NCBI RefSeq assembly: GCF_024807945.1 | Contig: NZ_JANUFD010000011.1 | Coordinates: forward strand, 186,001-250,000 | Reading direction: 5' to 3' | DNA from: Pseudomonas sp. JUb42 | Lineage (GTDB): Bacteria > Pseudomonadota > Gammaproteobacteria > Pseudomonadales > Pseudomonadaceae | DNA: 64,000 nt | Part shown: positions 52,025-60,702 of the stretch, one piece after another | How positions within the stretch are numbered: the stretch's first letter is position 1 | How the letters are laid out: each line of letters opens with the position of its first letter | Made by a program: the position numbers and the translations under genes | The notes under the pieces: generated by a model | What the model saw: only the letters and a program-made list of their open reading frames with translations | The model's database searches: none | Told to the model about the DNA's origin: nothing

Positions 52025-53138
52025 GGGTCACCTCCGCTGCAGCGCGGCGGCTGGCCATCTTCAGGCGCAGAGGTTCCCAGTACAGCAGCACCAGTCCGAT
52101 CGCCAGGAATATCCCATGCACCCACCACAGGCCCAGGCTCATCGGCAGCTTGCCGCGCTCAAGCGCGCCACGGGCAGCGATAAGGATCGTCAGGTAAGCC
52201 ATATAAAGAAGGATCGCCGGCAGCAGCTTCAGGAAACGCCCCTGACGCGGGTTGACCCGGGCCAGCGGCACGGCCATGAGGGTCACGATAAAGACCAGGA
52301 TCGGCAGGGAAATGCGCCATTGCAGCTCGGCCTTGTAGCGCGGCGTCGGGTTGCCGATCAGCTCGCTGGTGGCGATGGCGTCACGGTCGGTGATTTCATC
52401 GCTGATATCGGGCTTGGGCAGCAGCGCGCCGTAAGTGTCGTACTTGATCGCCCGATAATCGGCTTCACCGGGGTTGCCGTCATAGCGGTAGCCATTTTCC
52501 AGGATCAGGAAGCGGCTGCCGTCAGGCTTGATTTCCTGGTGGCCCTTTTCCGCGACCAGCACCGTGATGCCGTGGTCCTTGGATTTCTCGCCGGCAATGC
52601 GTTTTTCCGTAATGAACACACCGCCCAGCTTGATCCGGTCATCGGAGAGCTCTTCGGTGTAGGTCACGCGGCTGCCGTCGCGCAGGGTCTGGAAGCGGCC
52701 CGGCACCAGGGTGTCGAACTCGGTCAGGGCGTCCTGCTTGTTGATCAACATGGCGAACTGCGTCGCCCCCAGTGGCGCCAGGCTGAAGCTCAGCCAGGCC
52801 ACCAGCAGGCCCACCACCAGGGCCGGGGCCATGGTGATGCGCAGCAGACGTTGCTGGCTCATGCCGGTGGCGGCGAGCACAGTCATTTCACTTTCCAGGT
52901 ACAGGCGCCCGTAGGACAGCAGGATCCCGAGGAACAGCCCCAGGGGCAGGATCAACTGCATGAAGCCCGGCAGGCGATAGCCCATGATCAGGAACAGCGC
53001 GCTGGGGTCCAGTTGCCCCGAGGCGGCCTGGGCCAGATATTTGATGAAGCGCCCGCTCATGATGATGACCAGCAGCACGGCGCTGACCGCACCCATGGTA
53101 ACCAGCACTTCCCGGGACAGATAACGAAAAACAATCAA
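52017..53138 (-). CDS. lptF: LPS export ABC permease LptF
   Basis: A 373-residue partner of LptG with the same six-TM plus jellyroll layout. Key segments are IVFRYLSREVLVTMGAVSAV at the start, PGFMQLILPLGLFLGILLSYG, and LYLESEMTVLAATGMSQQRLL with the coupling helix. The start is taken as TTG 53138, with GGAG eight bases upstream. It gives MIVFRYLSREV, which as I recall is the N-terminus of other Pseudomonas LptF proteins. The longer frame to 53303 runs through the promoter region. It is essential in most Gram-negatives and divergent from pepA. Confidence 0.93.
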   Translation of the reverse strand: MIVFRYLSREVLVTMGAVSAVLLVIIMSGRFIKYLAQAASGQLDPSALFLIMGYRLPGFMQLILPLGLFLGILLSYGRLYLESEMTVLAATGMSQQRLLRITMAPALVVGLLVAWLSFSLAPLGATQFAMLINKQDALTEFDTLVPGRFQTLRDGSRVTYTEELSDDRIKLGGVFITEKRIAGEKSKDHGITVLVAEKGHQEIKPDGSRFLILENGYRYDGNPGEADYRAIKYDTYGALLPKPDISDEITDRDAIATSELIGNPTPRYKAELQWRISLPILVFIVTLMAVPLARVNPRQGRFLKLLPAILLYMAYLTILIAARGALERGKLPMSLGLWWVHGIFLAIGLVLLYWEPLRLKMASRRAAAEVTRG

Positions 53139-53460
53139 ACCGGACACTCCAGAGTTGTCAGGCTCAGGCAGCCGAACAAGGGAAAAATGATCGAACGGAA
53201 CACGAATGGTATGAGCAAGACAGGCATGAACCGTGAAAAAATATGCGGCATTATCCAGTGAATGAGGGTGTCTGTCACTGCGCACGCCGGATACTTCGTA
53301 CAAGGTCGTCCTACATCCCCGCCTGCCAAGTGGGCTACGGGCTTGTCAGCGGTCGTGCCGCAGGGTCAAACTGCGGGCCAGCCGTTGGTACGCATGTGAT
53401 AGACGTACCGCGCACCTTATTTAATCGGCGATAGCACATCGCCCTTTCGGGGACCCCGAC
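53139..53460. other. Divergent lptF-pepA intergenic region
   Basis: A 322-bp region that must hold both promoters. A small GGCGAT/ATCGCC hairpin (53427-53443) lies just before the pepA ribosome binding site. No clear operator was found. Confidence 0.5.
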
Positions 53461-54951
53461 ATGGAATTGGTTGTTAAAAGCGTCAGCCCAGAAACATTGA
53501 AGACCGCCACTCTGGTCATTGCAGTAGGCGAAGGCCGCACCCTTGGTGACGTAGCGAAAAGCGTAGACACCCTCAGCGGCGGCGCCATCAGTGCCGTGCT
53601 CAAGCGCGGCGACCTGCAAGGCAAGGTCGGCCAGAGCCTGCTGCTGCACAGCCTGCCCAACCTCAAGGCCGAGCGCGTGCTGCTGGTTGGCAGCGGTAAA
53701 GATGAAGCATTGTCTGACCGCCAATTCAAAAAAATCGTCAGTGGCGTGCTGTCGACTCTTAAAGGCCTGGGCGGCACTGACGCAGCCCTGGCGCTGGATC
53801 ATCTGACCGTCAAGAATCGCGAAGCCTACGGCAAGGCCCGCCTGCTGGTGGAAACCCTGGCCGATGGCGAATACGTCTTCGACCAGTTCAAGAGCCAGAA
53901 AGCCGAACCGCGCGCCCTGAAGAAAATCACCCTGCTGACCGCCAAGGCCAGCGCTACGGACGTCGAACGCGCCGCGACCCACGCCCAGGCAATCGCTGCC
54001 GGCATGGCATTCACCCGTACCCTTGGCAACATGCCGCCGAACATCTGCCACCCGACTTACCTCGGTGAGCAGGCCAAGGCCCTGGGCAAAGCCCACAAGA
54101 ACCTGAAAGTCGAAGTGCACGACGAGAAAAAACTCGCCGAGTTGGGCATGGGTTCGTTCCTCGCCGTGGCCCAAGGCAGCGCCCAGCCGCCGCGCCTGAT
54201 CGTGATGAACTACCAGGGCGGCAAGAAAAGCGAGAAGCCGTTCGTGCTGGTCGGCAAAGGCATCACCTTCGATACCGGCGGCATCAGCATCAAGCCAGCC
54301 GCTGCAATGGATGAAATGAAATTCGACATGTGCGGCGCCGCCAGCGTATTCGGCACCCTGCGTGCCGTGCTGGAACTGCAACTGCCGATCAACCTGGTGT
54401 GCATCATCGCCGCAGCCGAGAACATGCCGAGCGGCACCGCAACTCGCCCGGGCGATATCGTCACTACCATGAGCGGCCAGACCGTGGAAATCCTCAACAC
54501 CGACGCCGAAGGCCGTCTGGTGCTGTGCGATGCCCTGACCTACGCCGAACGCTTCAAGCCACAGGCGGTAATCGACATCGCGACCCTGACCGGCGCTTGC
54601 GTCGTCGCGCTGGGCGGTCACACATCCGGGCTGCTGGGCAACAACGACACCCTGATCAACCAGTTGCTCGATGCGGGCAAGCTGGCTGACGACCGTGCCT
54701 GGCAACTGCCGCTGTTCGACGAATACCAGGAGCAACTGGACAGCCCGTTCGCCGACATCGCCAACATCGGCGGGCCGAAAGGCGGCACCATCACCGCTGC
54801 GTGCTTCCTGTCGCGCTTCGCCAAGTCCTTCGACTGGGCGCACCTGGACATCGCCGGCACCGCATGGCTGAGCGGCGGCAAGGACAAGGGCGCCACTGGC
54901 CGTCCGGTTCCGTTGCTGACTCAGTACCTGCTGGACCGCGTCGGCGCTTAA
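53461..54951 (+). CDS. pepA: Leucyl aminopeptidase (M17)
   Basis: A 496-residue cytosolic di-zinc aminopeptidase that removes N-terminal residues; in some bacteria PepA also binds DNA. The M17 signature NTDAEGRLVLCDALTYAE begins at residue 346. Metal-site residues lie in VLVGKGITFDTGGISIKPAAAM (Lys and Asp) and FDMCGAASVFGT. Length fits PepA. It is divergent from lptF, as commonly seen in gammaproteobacteria, and upstream of holC and valS. Confidence 0.96.
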   Translation: MELVVKSVSPETLKTATLVIAVGEGRTLGDVAKSVDTLSGGAISAVLKRGDLQGKVGQSLLLHSLPNLKAERVLLVGSGKDEALSDRQFKKIVSGVLSTLKGLGGTDAALALDHLTVKNREAYGKARLLVETLADGEYVFDQFKSQKAEPRALKKITLLTAKASATDVERAATHAQAIAAGMAFTRTLGNMPPNICHPTYLGEQAKALGKAHKNLKVEVHDEKKLAELGMGSFLAVAQGSAQPPRLIVMNYQGGKKSEKPFVLVGKGITFDTGGISIKPAAAMDEMKFDMCGAASVFGTLRAVLELQLPINLVCIIAAAENMPSGTATRPGDIVTTMSGQTVEILNTDAEGRLVLCDALTYAERFKPQAVIDIATLTGACVVALGGHTSGLLGNNDTLINQLLDAGKLADDRAWQLPLFDEYQEQLDSPFADIANIGGPKGGTITAACFLSRFAKSFDWAHLDIAGTAWLSGGKDKGATGRPVPLLTQYLLDRVGA

Positions 54952-54962
54952 AGCCTCGCAAC

Positions 54963-54993
54963 CCTGCCGGGCTATCTATAAGAGCCCGGCAGG
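54963..54993 (+). other. Hairpin between pepA and holC
   Basis: CCTGCCGGGC and GCCCGGCAGG form perfect 10-bp arms with an 11-base loop. No T-run follows, so it is more likely an mRNA processing or stabilising structure than a terminator. Confidence 0.6.
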
Positions 54994-55008
54994 CCTTCTG
55001 GACATGCC

Positions 55009-55437
55009 ATGACCCAAGTCGATTTCTACATCCTGCCCAGCGCCGATCCCGTCGCGCGCCTGGATTTTGCCTGCAAGCTGACCGACAAAGCCTGGCGCCT
55101 GGGGCACAAGGTCTATCTGCACTGCAGCGATGCCGCGCAGCGCGAAGAACTGGATGCCCGCCTGTGGCGCTTCAAGGGCGAAGCCTTCGTGCCCCACGGC
55201 AGTGCCGAAGACGACCATGACGCAGCGGTAGTGCTGGGCCTGGGCGACGATGCCGGTGCGCATCAGGACCTGCTGGTCAATCTCGACCTGCGCATCCCGG
55301 CGTTCTTCAAGAACTTTGCCCGTGTAGCCGAGATTGTCGTCGAAGACCCGGCAATTCGTCTGGCCGCGCGAGAGAGTTTCCGCTTCTACCGCGAACAGGG
55401 CTATCCTCTGCAGGATCACCGTCTACAGCGTCTTTGA
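55009..55437 (+). CDS. holC: DNA polymerase III chi subunit
   Basis: A 142-residue clamp-loader accessory protein that links DnaX-psi to single-strand-binding protein. It starts TQVDFYILPSADPVARLDFAC and contains LTDKAWRLGHKVYLHCSDA and LDARLWRFKGEAFVPHGSA, standard HolC segments. It lies between pepA and valS, the usual gammaproteobacterial order. The next gene starts 7 bp downstream. Confidence 0.94.
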   Translation: MTQVDFYILPSADPVARLDFACKLTDKAWRLGHKVYLHCSDAAQREELDARLWRFKGEAFVPHGSAEDDHDAAVVLGLGDDAGAHQDLLVNLDLRIPAFFKNFARVAEIVVEDPAIRLAARESFRFYREQGYPLQDHRLQRL

Positions 55438-55444
55438 GTAACCG

Positions 55445-55864
55445 ATGGACACTTCAAAACCTCAGAAAGAAGCCGCACACCTGCTGGACGATCTTGAATC
55501 GATCCGCCAATTGCTCGGCGATGAATCCCAGCCAGCCCCCGCCTCTTCGGGCGAAACCCAGATTCCCCTGCTGTTCGATGTGGTCGGCGCCCAGCCCAAC
55601 CTGACGCCCGAACTGGACTTCGACAGCGACGACAGCCGCATCCCCACCCTGACCCCGACACCCGCGCCCACTCCGGTACCAGCGCCGAAAAAACCGGCCG
55701 TCAGCAAGGCCGACGCCCTGCTGCATCTGGATCGCGAACTGCGCGACGCCGCGCAACTGATCATGCAAGACGTGATCGACGACTTCGCCCCGCATATCGA
55801 GACCGAGATCAAGCGGCGACTGGATGTAAGGTTGGAGCGACTTCTGAGCCAGTATCAGGATTGA
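55445..55864 (+). CDS. Conserved hypothetical protein with acidic/proline-rich linker, next to holC
   Basis: A 139-residue soluble protein. The N-terminal part (EAAHLLDDLESIRQLLGDE) is acidic and helical. A disordered linker of Thr-Pro-Ala repeats (about residues 66-85, TPTPAPTPVPAPKKPA) follows, and the C-terminal helix LDRELRDAAQLIMQDVIDDF continues to an amphipathic end. I do not recognise a functional domain. Genes of this type lie between holC and valS in other pseudomonads, and annotation pipelines sometimes call them chi-subunit related, but the sequence does not resemble HolC. Cotranscription with holC is likely. Confidence 0.75.
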   Translation: MDTSKPQKEAAHLLDDLESIRQLLGDESQPAPASSGETQIPLLFDVVGAQPNLTPELDFDSDDSRIPTLTPTPAPTPVPAPKKPAVSKADALLHLDRELRDAAQLIMQDVIDDFAPHIETEIKRRLDVRLERLLSQYQD

Positions 55865-55890
55865 CCCATAGCTGCGGTTGATCGGGACCT

Positions 55891-55982
55891 TGTGGGAGCG
55901 AGGCTTGCCCGCGAAGACTGCTTATGACGCTCAGCAAATGTCTTGGCTGCCCCGTCCTCTTCGCGGGCAAGCCTCGCTCCAA
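55891..55982. repeat. REP palindrome pair, GAGGCTTGCCCGCG class
   Basis: TGTGGGAGCGAGGCTTGCCC at 55891 and its inverse ending CAAGCCTCGCTCCAA at 55982, between the proline-rich protein gene and valS. Confidence 0.9.
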
Positions 55983-56103
55983 CGGTTTACCCTCACAAAG
56001 CGACTTTTTACCGCTCATCATCGCCCCGCTCTACGCCCCGACGCTCATCCTCGCTATACTTGTCGGCTTTCCCGAATTAATGCCAATCAGGTTCCCGCCG
56101 CGC

Positions 56104-58950
56104 ATGGACAAGACCTACCAGCCGCACGCCATCGAAACTTCCTGGTATCAGACCTGGGAGTCCGAGAATTACTTCGCTCCGCAGGGCGCGGGTGACTCGT
56201 ACACCATCATGATCCCGCCGCCGAACGTGACCGGCAGCCTGCACATGGGCCACGGTTTCAACAACGCGATCATGGACGCCCTGATCCGTTTCCGCCGCAT
56301 GCAGGGTCGCAACACCCTGTGGCAGCCGGGCACCGACCACGCCGGTATCGCCACGCAAATGCTGGTAGAGCGCCAACTCGAAGCCCAAGGCCAGAACCGC
56401 CACGAACTGGGTCGCGAGAAATTCCTGGAAAAAATCTGGGAATGGAAAGACCAGTCCGGTGGCAACATCAGCCGCCAGATTCGCCGTCTGGGCTCGTCCG
56501 TAGACTGGAGCCGCGAGCGTTTCACCATGGACGACGGCCTGTCCGACGCGGTCAAGGAAGCCTTCGTGCGCCTGCATGAAGACGGCCTGATCTACCGCGG
56601 CAAGCGCCTGGTCAACTGGGACACCAAGCTGCACACGGCGATTTCCGATCTGGAAGTGGAAAACCACGACGAGAAAGGCTTCCTGTGGAACCTGCGCTAC
56701 CCCCTGGCTGACGGCGCGAAAACCGCTGAAGGCCTGGATTACCTGATCGTTGCCACCACCCGCCCGGAAACCATGCTCGGCGACGCCGCCGTCGCGGTAA
56801 ACCCTTCGGACGAGCGCTACAAGGCGCTGATCGGCAAGTTCGTCGAACTGCCCCTGGTCGGCCGTCGTATCCCGATCATCGCCGACGACTACTGCGATCC
56901 TGAATTCGGCACCGGCTGCGTGAAAATCACCCCGGCCCACGATTTCAACGACTATGAAGTCGGCAAGCGCCATAACCTGCCGTTGCTGAACATCTTCGAC
57001 AAGAACGCCGCCGTACTCCCGGCCGCCCAGGTATTCAACCTCGACGGCACCCTCAACGAGAGCATCGACGGCGCTCTGCCTGCGCAATACGCCGGTCTGG
57101 ATCGTTTCGAGGCACGCAAGCAGATCGTCGCCGCGTTCGACGCCGCCGGCCTGCTGGTCAGCGTTGACGACCATGGCCTGAAAGTACCGAAGGGCGACCG
57201 CTCCGGCACCATCATCGAGCCATGGCTGACCGACCAGTGGTATGTCTCCACCAAGCCGTTGGCTGAACCGGCCATCGCCGCCGTGGAAGATGGCCGCATC
57301 GCCTTCGTGCCCAAACAATACGAGAACATGTACTTCTCCTGGATGCGCGATATCCAGGACTGGTGCATCAGCCGCCAGCTGTGGTGGGGCCACCGTATCC
57401 CGGCCTGGTACGACGAGTCCGGCAAGGTTTATGTCGGCCGCGACGAAGCCGAAGTGCGCGCCAAACACAACCTCGGCCCGGACATTGCCCTGCAGCAGGA
57501 CAACGACGTACTCGACACCTGGTTCAGCTCGGGCCTGTGGACGTTCTCCACCCTCGGCTGGCCGGAAAAGACCAAGGCGCTGGAAACCTTCCACTCCACC
57601 GACGTATTGGTCACCGGCTTCGACATCATTTTCTTCTGGGTCGCCCGGATGATCATGCTCACCATGCACCTGGTGAAGAACGAAGACGGCACCCCGCAGG
57701 TTCCGTTCAAGACGGTCTACGTCCACGGTTTGGTCCGCGATGGCCAGGGCCAGAAGATGTCCAAGTCCAAGGGCAATGTCCTTGACCCGCTGGATATCGT
57801 CGACGGTATCGACCTGGAAACGCTGGTCCAGAAACGCACCAGCGGCATGATGCAGCCGCAACTGGCCAAGAAGATCGAGAAGCAGACCCGCCAGGAGTTC
57901 GCCGACGGCATCGCCAGCTACGGCACCGACGCCCTGCGCTTCACCTTCTGCTCCCTGGCGTCCACCGGTCGCGACATCAAGTTCGACATGGGCCGCGTCG
58001 AAGGCTATCGCAACTTCTGCAACAAGATCTGGAACGCCGCCCGCTACGTGCTGGACAAGGGCGAGGACTGCGGCCAGAACGGCGAAGAAGTTGAACTGTC
58101 GCTGGCTGATCGCTGGATCATCTCGCAGCTGCAACGCACCGAAGCCGAAGTGACCCGCCAACTGGATCAGTTCCGTTTCGACCTGGCCGCCCAGGCCCTG
58201 TACGAGTTCATCTGGAACCAGTACTGCGACTGGTACCTGGAATTGTCCAAGCCTGTGCTGTGGGACGAAACCGCACCGATCGAACGTCAGCGCGGCACCC
58301 GCCGTACTCTGGTACGCGTACTCGAAGTGGCCCTGCGTCTGGCACACCCGTTCATGCCCTTCATCACCGAAGAAATCTGGCAGCGCCTGGCGCCGCTGGC
58401 GGGCGCGAGCGGCAAGACCATCATGCTGCAACCCTGGCCGGTGGCCAACGAAGCACGCATCGACGAAGCCGCCGAGAACGACATCGAATGGCTCAAGGGC
58501 CTGATGCTCGGCGTGCGTAACATTCGCGGGGAAATGAACATCGGCCCGGGCAAGCCGCTGCAACTGTTCCTCAAGAACGTCAGCGCCGAAGACCAGCGTC
58601 GCCTCAGCGAAAACGACTACCTGCTGAAAAAGCTGGCCAAGCTCGAGTCCATCACTGTCTTGGCCGCAGGCGCCGAAGCACCGCTGTCCGCGACCGCCCT
58701 GGTCGGCGAAATGGAAGTGCTGGTGCCCATGGCCGGCCTGATCGACAAGGGCGCGGAACTTGCGCGCCTGGACAAGGAAATCCAGCGCCTGCAAGGCGAA
58801 GTGCAACGCGTGGGCGGCAAGCTGTCCAACGCGGCCTTCGTCGACAAGGCGCCGCCAGAGGTGATCGCCAAGGAACGCGCCAAGCTGACCGAGGCCGAAC
58901 AGGCCCTGGGCAAATTGGCCGAGCAGCATGCGCGGATTGCCAGTTTGTAA
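56104..58950 (+). CDS. valS: Valyl-tRNA synthetase
   Basis: A 948-residue class I synthetase charging tRNA-Val. The HIGH motif is present as HMGH at 47-50 in NVTGSLHMGHGF. The KMSKS motif is at 551-555. The CP1 editing domain lies between them and contains TTRPETMLGD. An anticodon-binding helical domain and a C-terminal coiled coil (about 885-948, LDKEIQRLQGEVQRVGGKL) complete the enzyme. The ATG at 56104 (MDKTYQPHAIETSWYQTWES) matches the family; the longer frame to 55924 passes through the REP pair and is rejected. A strong terminator follows. Confidence 0.97.
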   Translation: MDKTYQPHAIETSWYQTWESENYFAPQGAGDSYTIMIPPPNVTGSLHMGHGFNNAIMDALIRFRRMQGRNTLWQPGTDHAGIATQMLVERQLEAQGQNRHELGREKFLEKIWEWKDQSGGNISRQIRRLGSSVDWSRERFTMDDGLSDAVKEAFVRLHEDGLIYRGKRLVNWDTKLHTAISDLEVENHDEKGFLWNLRYPLADGAKTAEGLDYLIVATTRPETMLGDAAVAVNPSDERYKALIGKFVELPLVGRRIPIIADDYCDPEFGTGCVKITPAHDFNDYEVGKRHNLPLLNIFDKNAAVLPAAQVFNLDGTLNESIDGALPAQYAGLDRFEARKQIVAAFDAAGLLVSVDDHGLKVPKGDRSGTIIEPWLTDQWYVSTKPLAEPAIAAVEDGRIAFVPKQYENMYFSWMRDIQDWCISRQLWWGHRIPAWYDESGKVYVGRDEAEVRAKHNLGPDIALQQDNDVLDTWFSSGLWTFSTLGWPEKTKALETFHSTDVLVTGFDIIFFWVARMIMLTMHLVKNEDGTPQVPFKTVYVHGLVRDGQGQKMSKSKGNVLDPLDIVDGIDLETLVQKRTSGMMQPQLAKKIEKQTRQEFADGIASYGTDALRFTFCSLASTGRDIKFDMGRVEGYRNFCNKIWNAARYVLDKGEDCGQNGEEVELSLADRWIISQLQRTEAEVTRQLDQFRFDLAAQALYEFIWNQYCDWYLELSKPVLWDETAPIERQRGTRRTLVRVLEVALRLAHPFMPFITEEIWQRLAPLAGASGKTIMLQPWPVANEARIDEAAENDIEWLKGLMLGVRNIRGEMNIGPGKPLQLFLKNVSAEDQRRLSENDYLLKKLAKLESITVLAAGAEAPLSATALVGEMEVLVPMAGLIDKGAELARLDKEIQRLQGEVQRVGGKLSNAAFVDKAPPEVIAKERAKLTEAEQALGKLAEQHARIASL

Positions 58951-58979
58951 GCCTGTACGGTGGTCGTTGCGCTGACAAG

Positions 58980-59009
58980 AGAGAGGCCCTTCACGGGCCT
59001 CTTTTTTTT
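58980..59009 (+). terminator. Terminator of valS
   Basis: AGAGAGGCCC and GGGCCTCT arms with a five-base loop run into eight T, 29 bp after the valS stop. Confidence 0.9.
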
Positions 59010-59196
59010 GCTTTGAAAATAACCAACCCGTCAAACAATTAAAATTAAAATCCATGAAAATCAATAACTTATTGAATTATATTAATAATCGTATGGTGGT
59101 ATTTATGATCTTAATGAGCAAAAGGCCAGCATTTATTGACTTGAAATCCCACGCATCGGATAACTCTTGCAGACAGCAATCGGCGGAGTATTCGAA
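59010..59196 (+). promoter_or_regulatory. AT-rich promoter region of the TRAP operon
   Basis: The stretch from about 59020 to 59110 is much richer in A/T than its surroundings. It contains the dyad TTATT-N10-AATAA at 59069-59088, which has the size of a LysR-type T-N11-A box. The LysR gene at the right edge is a candidate partner. Exact promoter elements are not clear. Confidence 0.4.
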
Positions 59197-60198
59197 ATGT
59201 TTGCAGCATTCCAAGGCAATTCCCGGTTATCCGGTTTCAAGCGTACGGTCCTGGGCCTGGCTCTGCTTTCGTGCATGAGCACGGCCATGGCTGAGCAAAC
59301 CTTGCGCCTGGCTCATGCCTCGAGCAGCGACAGCCTGATCAATCAGGCGATGATCAAGTTCGCCGCGCAGGTCAGCGCCGAAACCAAGGGTGACCTGAAA
59401 ATCCAGATTTACCCGGACGGCCAGTTGGGTGATGAAGCTCCGATTGTCGACTCGGTGGGTGCCGGTGCGATCGACATCGGCCTGGGGGGATCGGTGGATG
59501 GCATCGATCCCAAGCTCAACGCTCTGTCCTTGCCGTTCCTGTTCAAGGATGAAAAAAGCGTCCACGCTTACCTCGACAGCCCGGCGGGCAAGCAGTTTCT
59601 TACGATGGGCCACGACAACGGCTTTATGATGCTTACCGCGCTGGACTCGGGGTTTCGTCAATTTGCCAATAGCAAGCACCCCATCATTAATCCCGCCGAT
59701 CTCGCTGGCCTGAAGATTCGCACCCCGCCCAACCCTGTGATCCTGACCACCATCAAGCAACTGGGTGCTTTGGGGCAGTCAATTCCATTCGGTGAGGTCT
59801 ACACCTCGCTGCAAGCCGGGGTAGTGGACGGGGTGGAACCGGAGCTTCGGGATTTCTACGATCAGAAATGGTACGAAGTGGCGAAAAACGTCTCGGTGTC
59901 CAACTACATCTGGTCAGCCAACTTCTGGTTCATCAACAAGGACAAATACGACAGTCTTAGCGCCGCTGACCGTACCGCACTCAATCATGCGGTCGCCGAC
60001 ACGACATCCTGGTATCGCGCTCAACTGGATGACGTCTACGCCAAAATCCAGAAGGAAATGGAAGCCAAGGGGGTCAAGTTCAACCAGGTCGACACCACTG
60101 CATTCCGTAGCCTGAGCAAGCCTGTCTATGAGCATTTCGGGGCCGTCTGGGGTCCTGACTTCGTCGAGAAACTTCGCCACGATGCCCAGGGCGAGTGA
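59197..60198 (+). CDS. TRAP transporter substrate-binding protein (DctP type)
   Basis: A 333-residue periplasmic binding protein. The signal peptide ends at STAMA|EQTLR (residue 32). The mature protein shows DctP family landmarks: LAHASSSDSLINQAMIKFAA, QIYPDGQLGDEAPIVDSV, LAGLKIRTPPNPV with the conserved arginine that binds carboxylates, and PFGEVYTSLQAGVVDGVEPE. The ATG at 59197 follows GGAG by nine bases; the upstream frame start at 59167 is less likely. First gene of a dctPQM-aminotransferase operon. The arginine suggests a carboxylate-containing substrate; its identity is unknown. Confidence 0.92.
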   Translation: MFAAFQGNSRLSGFKRTVLGLALLSCMSTAMAEQTLRLAHASSSDSLINQAMIKFAAQVSAETKGDLKIQIYPDGQLGDEAPIVDSVGAGAIDIGLGGSVDGIDPKLNALSLPFLFKDEKSVHAYLDSPAGKQFLTMGHDNGFMMLTALDSGFRQFANSKHPIINPADLAGLKIRTPPNPVILTTIKQLGALGQSIPFGEVYTSLQAGVVDGVEPELRDFYDQKWYEVAKNVSVSNYIWSANFWFINKDKYDSLSAADRTALNHAVADTTSWYRAQLDDVYAKIQKEMEAKGVKFNQVDTTAFRSLSKPVYEHFGAVWGPDFVEKLRHDAQGE

Positions 60199-60204
60199 CT
60201 GATC

Positions 60205-60702
60205 ATGTCGACCGCCCTGCCCTCTGAGCAAACGCCCCACTACTGGCCCGAGCGCGTACTGTCGGTGATCGGCGTCGCGATGTTCATCGTAACGTTCATC
60301 TCGACGTTGGCGGGTGTCTTCGCCCGCTATTTCGGCCTTCACGGCTTCGAATGGTCGTTCGAAATAGCCACGATGAGCTTTGTCTGGGTCACGTTTATCG
60401 GCGCCGTGATTGCCGAACTGCGCCACGAGAACGTCAGCTTCCAGGGCCTGGTGTCGCTGTTGCCAGGCAAAATGCAGCGTGGGCTCGAAGCGCTCGGCTG
60501 TCTGACGCTATTAATCATCAGTATCTGGCTGCTGATCAGCGGCAGTGCCGCGATCAGCCGCGGCTGGACGTTACCCACACCCGTGCTGCGCTGGCCATCC
60601 GGGCTGACCATGCTGGCCCTGATCAGTGCCTCAGCCATGCTGGCGATCATTGCTCTGGTGCGGTTATGGGTCATGTTCAACCGCCGGGAGAAAGCCCTGT
60701 GA
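60205..60702 (+). CDS. TRAP transporter small membrane subunit (DctQ type)
   Basis: A 165-residue inner-membrane protein with four predicted TM helices. The DctQ pattern is visible as GVFARYFGLHGFEWSFEIATMSFVW followed by FIGAVIAELRHENVSF. Residue spacing and the conserved Phe-Glu-Trp turn match the family. It starts 6 bp after dctP and overlaps the dctM start by 4 bp (GTGA). It forms a complex with DctM. Confidence 0.9.
   Translation: MSTALPSEQTPHYWPERVLSVIGVAMFIVTFISTLAGVFARYFGLHGFEWSFEIATMSFVWVTFIGAVIAELRHENVSFQGLVSLLPGKMQRGLEALGCLTLLIISIWLLISGSAAISRGWTLPTPVLRWPSGLTMLALISASAMLAIIALVRLWVMFNRREKAL

Noticed and set aside
56077..59064. 995-codon open frame on the minus strand opposite valS
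   Set aside because: It is antisense to a clearly identified synthetase, has low-complexity composition with no family resemblance, and arises from high-GC codon bias.
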